Source of the DNA: Prostheceraeus crozeri
Taxonomy: Eukaryota > Platyhelminthes > Polycladida > Euryleptidae
Direction: 5' to 3'
Assembly (NCBI GenBank): GCA_907163375.1
Contig: CAJQUW010004452.1
Span: forward strand, 265,501-329,500
Length of the DNA stretch: 64,000 bases
A program made the translations under genes and the position numbers. Below the pieces are notes generated by a model. That model was given only the letters and a program-made list of their open reading frames with translations, had not been told where the DNA came from and did no database searches. This document shows positions 31,802 to 38,999 of the stretch, one piece after another (position 1 is the stretch's first letter; each line of letters begins with the position of its first letter).

Positions 31802-33197
31802 TAACTCTTCATTCGGAAATGGAGTGTAATACTTGTCACAGCATCTTTATGAAAAGGAATCAACGCACCAGCATCATCATAAATGGCAATATCAATTTGT
31901 GGGATGTAGTTTGATTTCAGCTTTGTATAATGCACTTTCTTGAAAGTATGCTCAGATAAAATACTGCAGCTTTTTGGCTGGTATGGTATCATTGCTAGCA
32001 ATGGAGCTTCAACATCTCCCACACGTACATCTTCACCAATATTGGAATATATCTGAAAATAGTTAATACGACGCGATAGCGACATGTCTGCGCTAGCTTT
32101 GGTTACAGTACCACTTTTAAAGATATTTTGATCAAACCCAAAATGTCCATTAGAGTTTTATCCATAATTAGTTCAATACCTTTTCCATTTATAGTGAGAG
32201 ACAAAGTACCTTCTTTTTCAGAAAATGAAATATGTTGCTCATTAATCACTTCATTTAAATAATCTACAACCAATTTAACCGAAGTAATAATGCGAGGCAT
32301 CAACACTCTTGTTTCATGTAAGAAACCACCAAAAGGCTCTACACACTTTCTGTATAAAGATACGGCCCATTCTGTATCAAATTGATTTGACCTTTCACAT
32401 GGTAAATGTTGCATATCAGATTTTCCATGAACAGCTGCAGAACGATGTCGTAAGAACTGATGAAAATCTTTTGAACAAACTAATACTAGATCATCATCAT
32501 TTAATTTGCTTATTGCAATATGATTAGATGATTTAATATAAGTCAATGTTGCCACTTGTTTGTCATCAACTCGAAGGAGATAATTAAATTTCTTCAATAA
32601 TGTTTCAGGAGTCATGTTTGTCTTTCTTGGCTTAATCACAATCTTCTTCACCAACGTCTTCTCATTTCTTGGAATAAGATCTACATAATAAGCTTCCTCT
32701 CGATATATTAACTGTTTATGACCACTTATGTGGTAATTAACGTTAAAATTATCATAGCTTGTTAAGGCGCTAGCGAGGTAGCCTAAATCATTTCTTAAAC
32801 TTGGACTTAAACCAACAATCCAATCTTTCTCAACTACATGATGTACATAATTATAATCATCATTGTGCGGAGTAAATTGGACAATATGTTTACACGCTTT
32901 ATTCAAGAAATCATATATAAACTTTTTACATGATAAGAGATCTTTCTTTGGCCACTGTGGAATGTATACTCGGCACCCCTTTTCACATTGATAAGCAGCT
33001 GTACGCCTCATATTAATAGTCATCACCTCATGATCAAAAGTATAGACACAGTTGCTATAAACAAGTTGAGTGACACCCACTTCCCAATTCCCATTTAGCT
33101 GTTGTGCATGATCAATGGGAGTAGAAAAGAGTGCGGCTCGATTGCTAGTAAATCTCTTTGTAGCCGCATTGCTAAGCAAAATATGATAAAACGACAT
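31801..33197 (-). CDS. Structural protein, EWEVG family, paralogue 2, split by a -1 frame change
   Basis: ATG 33197 (MSFYHILLSNAATKRF) opens a frame with NGNWEVGVTQLVY, the same N-terminal pattern as the neighbouring 506-residue protein. That frame stops at 32103. A second frame (to 31801) carries the family-like C-terminal part with GDVEAPLLAMI and VTSITLHFRMKS. It stays open backward to 32136, so the two overlap and are related by a -1 shift. At 32136-32142 the coding strand reads T TTG GGT, a heptamer of the X XXY YYZ form. So either ribosomal -1 frameshifting or a one-base loss explains the split. It is probably a capsid-associated protein; exact role unknown. Confidence 0.65.
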
Positions 33198-33232
33198 TTT
33201 TATATTGCTAATCTGCAACTTTGCATAACATC
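33198..33232. promoter_or_regulatory. Very short divergent promoter with octamer
   Basis: Only 35 bp separate the start codons of the minus-strand structural gene (33197) and the + gene (33233). It contains minus-strand ATGCAAAG at 33219-33226, 21 nt from the minus-strand ATG. For the + gene only weak matches are visible. Confidence 0.5.
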
Positions 33233-33589
33233 ATGAAGACTTGGATTTTGGACTCTCTACAATATATCAGAGTTGATCGTGATGGAAACGTACATTTCAA
33301 AAATTCTCATGGTCATACATCAAGAGGAATTACATTAACATGGCGACAATTTGTCAACCTCAATGATATCATGAGGGATTTGGAATATTTTGAAACATTA
33401 AGATTCATCTCCTTGGGTGATCAAGTTTGGCTTCAACATTACAGAAATGAAATTCAAATCTACCATTCTCATTCCGCAAACTGTTTCTCATTTCGCAAAT
33501 ACAATTGGGAGAAGTATAGAAGATACATACATCGCTCCATCATGACATTTATTCGTCGTGAGTTCATCGCCCTACTATGCAAATCTTAA
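33233..33589 (+). CDS. Small basic protein, paralogue A (unknown; weakly PC4-like)
   Basis: It starts at ATG 33233 (MKTWILDSLQYIRVDRDGNV) and is 118 residues. It is clearly homologous to the next gene: both share W-x-LDSLQ-x-I, NV-x-FK-x-S-x-G, an Arg/Gln-Phe-x-x-Leu-x-x-IM-x-DL helix, a GD/GNR-x-W-L strand, and WEKYRRYIHRSI near the end. A beta-strand-rich first half followed by a helix is reminiscent of the PC4 single-strand DNA-binding fold, but I cannot demonstrate it. It is the first gene of a three-gene + strand island ending in the TBP-like gene, among minus-strand structural genes. Confidence 0.6.
   Translation: MKTWILDSLQYIRVDRDGNVHFKNSHGHTSRGITLTWRQFVNLNDIMRDLEYFETLRFISLGDQVWLQHYRNEIQIYHSHSANCFSFRKYNWEKYRRYIHRSIMTFIRREFIALLCKS
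33577..33584 (+). promoter_or_regulatory. Octamer ATGCAAAT upstream of paralogue B
   Basis: Perfect octamer in + orientation, inside the last codons of paralogue A and ending 27 nt before the ATG at 33612. Confidence 0.55.
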
Positions 33590-33611
33590 TCAGATATGAT
33601 TACCACGCACC

Positions 33612-34262
33612 ATGAGTTGGAAATTAGATTCCCTACAACGTATTGAAACGGATCATGATCGAAACGTCTATTTCAAAGATTCAACTGGAAATGTGAGAAG
33701 AGAGTTTGTTTTATCTTATCGTCATTTTCAATCTCTACATCATATCATGAAGGACTTGAAATACTTCTATATGAAAAGACATTCACGTATTGGAAATCGC
33801 ATCTGGCTGCGCGTCAACAATCGGCGAATTCAACTCTATCATTCCCAACTTCATACTAACTTCACATTTCATCAAGGTAGTTGGGAAAAGTATAAAAGGA
33901 AGGTACATCGCTCAATTTACTCATTCTTTCATCATGAAGCGCCATCGCTACACCATCGTCAACATTCTCCGTCGCTTCAGACTCTACACCAAAATCGATC
34001 TCACAACATTACGCCAACAGCTTCCAAACAGCAAGTATTACCCGGGCCGTCCTCAAATGTTAGTGGTGAAGATGAACAATTCACGGAATCTTCAACTCTT
34101 CCCAAATGGGACTGTACAGATTCTCGGCGCCCTTTCTCATTCATCGGCGCAGTCAATGCGCTTAGAGCTACAGAGACTACTACGTCGGATATGGAAGAGG
34201 GAGAGGTGTGTGATGTCGAATCTGACTGTGGACAATATGGTGATCTCTACTCAATTGAGTGA
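33612..34262 (+). CDS. Small basic protein, paralogue B, with unsupported C-terminal extension
   Basis: ATG 33612 opens MSWKLDSLQRIETDHDRNV. Residues 1-108 align with paralogue A and end at the equivalent HRSIYSFFHHE. The frame then stays open for another 108 residues (to 34262) overlapping the TBP-like gene in a different frame. That tail is Ser/Gln/Thr-rich low-complexity and is probably open only because of constraint on the TBP frame, although a genuine overlapping extension cannot be excluded. A TATA box for the next gene lies inside its WEKYKRK codons. Confidence 0.55.
   Translation: MSWKLDSLQRIETDHDRNVYFKDSTGNVRREFVLSYRHFQSLHHIMKDLKYFYMKRHSRIGNRIWLRVNNRRIQLYHSQLHTNFTFHQGSWEKYKRKVHRSIYSFFHHEAPSLHHRQHSPSLQTLHQNRSHNITPTASKQQVLPGPSSNVSGEDEQFTESSTLPKWDCTDSRRPFSFIGAVNALRATETTTSDMEEGEVCDVESDCGQYGDLYSIE
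33891..33898 (+). promoter_or_regulatory. TATA box (TATAAAAG) before the TBP-like gene
   Basis: TATAAAAG ends 35 nt before ATG 33934, within the coding sequence of paralogue B. The corresponding codons of paralogue A read AAGTATAGAAGA, which is not a TATA box, so the motif is not forced by homology alone. Confidence 0.5.
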
Positions 34263-34479
34263 CAGTCTATCATTTTTGAAGATTCGTACCAGCAGTTACA
34301 GTTTGTGTTATGAACCCGAACTTTTTCCTGCAGCTCTCATTAGTTGTTGGTTGCCTGTGCATGTGGCAATCTTTCATAATAGTAAAGTGATCATTACTGG
34401 ACTAAAATCTCATGAACAAGCAAATATGATCCTAGACTATCTCATTGAGTATGTACGTACCCAGCGGATTGTAAAATAA
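33934..34479 (+). CDS. TATA-binding-protein (TBP) homologue
   Basis: ATG 33934 gives 181 residues, almost exactly the size of the TBP core domain. Two repeats are visible. Repeat 1 (about residues 6-86) has YTIVNILRRFRLYTKIDL, YYPGRPQMLVVKM and LFPNGTVQILGA. Repeat 2 (about 96-178) has NMVISTQL, the hallmark CYEPELFPAALI, then VAIFHNSKVIITGLK. The Phe in LFPNG, ELFPA and AIFHN sit where TBP uses Phe to kink DNA. TBP nucleates RNA polymerase II initiation by binding the TATA minor groove. This copy is divergent from cellular TBP and has no N-terminal extension. It has its own TATA box (33891) and an AATAAA overlapping its stop. TBP is not in the standard Polinton core set as I know it. The frame is intact. 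Confidence 0.87.
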   Translation: MKRHRYTIVNILRRFRLYTKIDLTTLRQQLPNSKYYPGRPQMLVVKMNNSRNLQLFPNGTVQILGALSHSSAQSMRLELQRLLRRIWKRERCVMSNLTVDNMVISTQLSDSLSFLKIRTSSYSLCYEPELFPAALISCWLPVHVAIFHNSKVIITGLKSHEQANMILDYLIEYVRTQRIVK

Positions 34480-34505
34480 AAAACAATTTTTCCAACATGA
34501 TGTTT

Positions 34506-34967
34506 TTATTTCAAATCATGATAGAACTTACAAATCATTTTTTCATTAGAGGATGGATTACATGAAAAGTTTTGAATAACAGATGCAAATCGAGATACAT
34601 GTAAACGTTTTAAGATGAAGTACAGTACAAAAGCACCACACGTTGATGAAAGTGGATGTTGTAGTATGCGTTCATTTCGCTGATATTGACGCGTATGTTT
34701 TCTCAACCACTGCTGTGTTGGTATATTTGGAGGTTGAGCAAGAGAGTCAAATAGTTCACCACGTCGGTCTTCTCCAATAAAGATCGCTTTCCAATGCTCA
34801 CCGCCTAAATTCTGTGAATGAGTGTTTAGCACAATAAAGATGGGATAGTGATTTACTGCAGGTGGTAAGGTATCGAGTGAATAGACATTATCGAAAGCTT
34901 TCAACGTCGCTTCGTCTGCATTACGCTGCACTTTAGTCTTAATATCGTCAGCAGTCAACCAACTCAT
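34506..34967 (-). CDS. PRO: Adenain-like cysteine protease
   Basis: 153 residues, in the size range of Polinton and adenoviral maturation proteases, which cleave capsid precursors. Catalytic His in GGEHWKAIF, acidic residue in GELFDSLA, Gln in RILQHPLSS and Cys in STCGAFVLYF are in the expected order His-Asp-Gln-Cys. Its ATG overlaps the stop of the major capsid gene (TAATG), suggesting coupled translation or one transcript. An AATAAA overlaps the stop. No breaks. Confidence 0.9.
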   Translation of the reverse strand: MSWLTADDIKTKVQRNADEATLKAFDNVYSLDTLPPAVNHYPIFIVLNTHSQNLGGEHWKAIFIGEDRRGELFDSLAQPPNIPTQQWLRKHTRQYQRNERILQHPLSSTCGAFVLYFILKRLHVSRFASVIQNFSCNPSSNEKMICKFYHDLK

Positions 34968-36244
34968 TAACGATTATACTGAAGAATCACGTCACGATAC
35001 TTTGTAATTTCAATATTTGAATCGAAGACTGCATAAATTAATACATTGATCGTCTCAGGTAGTGTTCTTTTGAACGTCAAATCCAAACGAATATTATGAG
35101 GCACGTTCGCTTGACGATAGGGTGCACTAATATCGCTGTCAGCAGTCAAATCAAATGCATAAATAGTATATCCACTCTTAAACTCTTTCATAGTCAGTCC
35201 GTTGGTATCATCCGTATTGTAAAAGCCAAAGACATCCATAAAATCAACATAACTGCGCATAAATTGATCCGAAGCAAAATCTGGTTTGTAGGGTGGACCA
35301 GGATGACTCACACCATTAACACGTAAAGCAATTTCACTTAACTGATTGTGTTTAAAATTGAAAGGATTCTTCTTTATATTACCATTAAATGCATCATTTT
35401 CAACCATTGCCACCATGAGGAGCTTCGGTGCTTCCGATGGAAAGAGGCCATCTTTCATGAAACTCTTTTGATCTTTCGGAATTGTAAAGGTGAGAAGCTT
35501 TGTATGCTGAACGGGGTAAATGGCATTTTGGCGGTTAAGACCTTCAGCATGCCCTCTAATGACACTTGGATTCGGTACTACTCGACGAATGTAAAGTGCA
35601 ATATCTTCCACATGAATTCTAAAATTGTCAACTTTAGCAAATGCATTCAGCGCAAATTCAGGCTTATTCAATGTCAGCTTGAGTCGCATGCTGGTATTAC
35701 AGAGTAAAAACTTTGACTGTCTAAAGAAGTCTAAATTCAGCGGACCATATAGCTGACATACTCTACTATCTTTAATCATAGCAGATCGCTTTACAAAGCC
35801 ACTGTTTGTTTCAACATCAAATTTTCCTGCTTCATCTCTGTACCATCCCATGGCTTCCATATGACTTTTTTGTGCTGCTGGATGAAACTGTGATACATGA
35901 TTGAAATATGATTTATAGGGATAATCGCTTTGACCACCTTCCACCTGCTGCTCTCCAATCGTTAGAGAAACATCGCGAAGTAATGTAGTCAATGGTAAAT
36001 TGTTCAGTCCAACTTTATGTGCATCGTCAATAGCAGTTCCATCTGCTTGCTGAATTCTAAACCTCAAATCAAGCATCGCATAACTCAAATCTATGTAGTC
36101 ATCACTACCACCAGGAATAACAAATTCAATGGGGCCAGCATTCTCAGCTGTTCGAGGATGATAATCTACAATACTTGAACTAAGAATATCTGTCTGTATG
36201 GCTTGTTGATCGAACAAACAAAAACCGGAAGTTTTACACTCCAT
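34967..36244 (-). CDS. MCP: Major capsid protein (double jelly-roll type, putative)
   Basis: 425 residues. The N-terminal part (FVIPGGSDDYIDLSYAMLD, LRDVSLTIGEQQVEGG, YPYKSYF) has the features of the capsid protein conserved in animal Polintons, encoded as here beside the protease. Mid-protein segments LDFFRQSKFLLCN and FTIPKDQKSF and a C-terminal IRLDLTFKRTLPETINVLIY fit beta-rich capsid folds. The frame is intact. It lies 2 nt downstream of the small basic protein gene and directly upstream of the protease, in one minus-strand cluster. I infer the jelly-roll fold from the family, not from the sequence alone. Confidence 0.78.
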   Translation of the reverse strand: MECKTSGFCLFDQQAIQTDILSSSIVDYHPRTAENAGPIEFVIPGGSDDYIDLSYAMLDLRFRIQQADGTAIDDAHKVGLNNLPLTTLLRDVSLTIGEQQVEGGQSDYPYKSYFNHVSQFHPAAQKSHMEAMGWYRDEAGKFDVETNSGFVKRSAMIKDSRVCQLYGPLNLDFFRQSKFLLCNTSMRLKLTLNKPEFALNAFAKVDNFRIHVEDIALYIRRVVPNPSVIRGHAEGLNRQNAIYPVQHTKLLTFTIPKDQKSFMKDGLFPSEAPKLLMVAMVENDAFNGNIKKNPFNFKHNQLSEIALRVNGVSHPGPPYKPDFASDQFMRSYVDFMDVFGFYNTDDTNGLTMKEFKSGYTIYAFDLTADSDISAPYRQANVPHNIRLDLTFKRTLPETINVLIYAVFDSNIEITKYRDVILQYNR

Positions 36245-36246
36245 GA

Positions 36247-36702
36247 TTAGAAGTTATAGCAGCGTCGTCGTTTAGCGCCTGATGAATGATTAGAGCCTCT
36301 GCGACGTTTGCGTGAATGCCTTTTGACTGAAGATCGCACCTTACCAGCTCCGCGATGTTTCCTCCTTCCTTTTCTCATTCGTTTAGGTGATTTCTTTCCT
36401 TGAGTAACACCAGCAATGGTCTGCTTCAATGTTTTTAAACCGCGTTCCTTCCCACGATTCAACAAACTGCTCTTAAAACTTCTACCTCTGGAAAGATCAC
36501 TAGCAACATCACCAGCAAAGCCAACGGCATTACTTAAAACATTTCGTTTTAAAGATCTACCGACATTGGATATGAGAGGTGCTACAACAGATTTCAGTGC
36601 ACCAAGTATGCTACCTCCACGTTGGCGGCGAGCACCGATGTAAATTTGTCCTCCACCACTTACGTAGGAGGGTCGTGAATAAAATGAGGCAGTTGGATTC
36701 AT
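36247..36702 (-). CDS. Small basic virion-type protein with Gly-rich N-terminus
   Basis: 151 residues. The N-terminal part YVSGGGQIYIGARRQRGGS is followed by an amphipathic hydrophobic segment (ILGALKSVVAPLISNVG) and a Lys/Arg-rich tail (KRMRKGRRKHRGAG and KRHSRKRRRG). A membrane-active helix plus a basic DNA-binding tail resembles small core or minor proteins of adenoviruses and Polintons, but orthology is not shown. ATG 36702 lies 30 nt after an octamer (ATGCAAAG, complement of 36733-36740). The stop is 2 nt before the capsid gene start. Confidence 0.7.
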   Translation of the reverse strand: MNPTASFYSRPSYVSGGGQIYIGARRQRGGSILGALKSVVAPLISNVGRSLKRNVLSNAVGFAGDVASDLSRGRSFKSSLLNRGKERGLKTLKQTIAGVTQGKKSPKRMRKGRRKHRGAGKVRSSVKRHSRKRRRGSNHSSGAKRRRCYNF

Positions 36703-36732
36703 AGCTCAAACCCTAAACATTGTTAGTTACAA

Positions 36733-36740
36733 CTTTGCAT
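36733..36740 (-). promoter_or_regulatory. Octamer-like promoter motif ATGCAAAG
   Basis: Minus-strand ATGCAAAG ends 30 nt before ATG 36702; probable promoter of the basic protein, capsid and protease cluster. Confidence 0.55.
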
Positions 36741-36751
36741 GAATCACTGTC

Positions 36752-37830
36752 GATCACTTAGATGAAAGATGTCGGCACGACGCATCCAAGAGTTCATACT
36801 TGAAGGATAACCAGTCCATTTAACAAGACACCATTCTTCACCTTGCCGTTTTTTTACATCGAATGATTTTCTCTACCAAATATGTTTCACTTTCAGTGAC
36901 TACCTCAATCTCATCGCGGTAAAGCTACCCTCAATTTCTTCATTATCGTAATCTTTCAACTTGTAGGTGGTCGGAGAGTCTTTTTGATTAATCCTTGATA
37001 CTGTAAATACCTCCTCTGTCCAATTCGGGAGGTACCCTTTAGCAAAAACACTTTTCACTTTTGAGATACGAACTTTATCGCCAATTTTCACATCACTTTT
37101 CACATGAGTGCGTTTTCGTTGGATTGTTTCGCGCACTTTATCTACATTGTCAGCATTTACATCTACTGGTCTGAGTCCAATAGAACGATGGATAGAGTGA
37201 TTGTAGGCATGGAGTGTATCTTGTAGAACCTTTGTCCAATTTTGTGTCAAGTTGGCAGTAAATGTCGCCACAAACGATTTTTTAATGTGCGATTAAAACG
37301 TTCAACGAGTGCAGCTTTATAAGCGCTCTTTACACTAAACAACTCAATGTCATGCCTCTCAAATAATCTTGTCACATGCTGATTTTCAAACTCTTTTCCT
37401 TGATCACTCTGAATTCTTTTTGGAATGCGACCTTCTCGAAAATTTGTTTGGAATGCTTTTGCTACTCCTTTCCCTTCTTTAGTTTTTAAAGGTTGAGCCC
37501 ACGCATAACGCGAGAAAATATCAATGACGGTTAAAATAAAATTATTGCCCGAGTTATGTTTTGAAATGGAGGCAACATCGCACAAATCTGCTTGCCACTG
37601 TTCATCGATGTCATGAACAATATAATGGCGGGTGCGGTACTTCTTTTTCGCTTGTTTGTGGATGTGTATAGGTAGCCTGACCCTTTAACATCGTTTCACT
37701 TGTGATTGTGGAAGACCACTCGCTTTTGATAATTTCTTGATAGATGCAAATCCTGCCGGATGTTTACCATCATAATAGATTGACTTCAAACGTTCAGAGT
37801 CGTGATGACGACTGACTCTTTTTTCTCCTT
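36752..37830 (-). pseudogene. INT: Polinton DDE integrase with chromodomain, several frame breaks
   Basis: This is a retroviral-type integrase that inserts the element. In order: an N-terminal helical region (YYDGKHPAGFASIKKLSK), the first catalytic Asp in QWQADLCDVAS, the second in RIQSDQGKEF, the Glu in ALVERFNRTLK, a C-terminal basic barrel (VKIGDKVRISKVK) and a chromodomain (YLVEKIIR, then WCLVKWTGYPSSMNSWM). The pieces lie in different frames. Breaks are seen near 37815 (A-run), 37685, 37650, 37262, 36927 (TTT) and 36867 (A7). All catalytic residues survive. The concentration of breaks at short homopolymers could reflect decay or uncorrected sequencing indels. Confidence 0.92.
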
Positions 37831-38118
37831 CTCATCTTTTTGTTTTCTTGCCTTTCTACATTTACAACAACTGCAGCATTTAGCTTTAGCGGTTTTGCGA
37901 TCGTGTTCACATTGCTTAGGGGTTTCATTGTGAGAGCTGGAGCATCAAGTGCAAGTGACAACGACATTCACCTCTGGCGGCTCATTACATGGCAAGCAAC
38001 ACATCTGCTTCATATTAATAGTCTGAGAACATGTATTTCCTTGGGAGGAGCTGTTTTTACGTTTTCCTTTTACCAGTTTTAGTGGCGATGTAGATCTACG
38101 TCGAGTTCTTCCTCTTGT
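37790..38118 (-). pseudogene. Cys-rich basic ORF truncated by the G/T tract
   Basis: A minus-strand frame emerges from the G/T-rich tract as a basic Arg/Lys-rich segment (TRGRTRRRSTSPLKLVKGKR). It has CCLPC, then an in-frame TGA near 37950, then continues in the same frame with CEHDRKTAKAKCCSCCKC. The Cys pairs suggest metal binding. No start is visible; the upstream part is lost in the tract. It lies just before the integrase. Function unknown. Confidence 0.4.
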
Positions 38119-38936
38119 TTGCTTAGTGAGTGTAGGGAGGGGATAGTTTGTTTTTTGTGTGTGTTGTTGGGTTGTTGTGTTGTTATTTGTTTGTTTTTTG
38201 TTTTGTTTTTTTGTTATTGTTGTTGTTTGTTTATTTGTGTGTTGTTTTTGGTTGTTTTGTTTTGTTGTTGTTGTTTTTTGTTGTTATTGTTTTTGTTTTG
38301 TTGGTTTGGGTGGTTTTGTTGTTGTGTAGCTTGTGTGTTTTGTTTGTTTTGTGTTGTATTTTGTTGTAGTGTTTGTGTGTTAGTTGGTGTTGGTGTGTGT
38401 TAGTTTGTTTGTTGTTTGTGTTTTTTGTTTTGTGTTTGTTGTTTGGTTGTTGTTGTGGTGTTTTTGTTTGTGTTGTTGTGTTGTGTGTTGTTTGTTTGTG
38501 ATTTTTGTTTGTTGTTGTTTTTTTGTGTTGTTGTGTTGTTGTTTGTGTTGTTTTGTTTTTTTTTGTTGTGTGTTGTTTTTTGTTGTAGTGTGGATAGTTT
38601 ATTTATTGTTAGTGTCGTGTAGCGGTGTGTTGTGTATTTGTATTTGTAGGTTGTTGTTTTATTGTTGTTTTGTGTGTTTTTGGTGTTTTGTTGTTTTGTG
38701 TATTGTTGTTTGTTTTGTGTGTTGTGTAGTTGTTGTTTGTATTTGTTTGGGTTGTTTTTTGTTGGTTGTGTATGGAGTTGTTGTTTTTGTATTGTTTTTG
38801 TTGTTTTGGTGGTTGTTGTGTGTTGTTGGTGTTTTGGGTTTTGTGTTATTGTTGTGTTGTGTTGTTTGTTTGTATGGTTTTGTGTGTTTTGGTAGGTTGG
38901 TGTGAGTTTGGTATTGTTTTTGGTTTTGTTATTTGT

Positions 38937-38999
<63 letters not shown>

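Noticed and set aside
37950..37952. In-frame TGA in the Cys-rich ORF as a selenocysteine codon
   Set aside because: No SECIS-like element seen and the ORF is already truncated; a simple stop is more likely.
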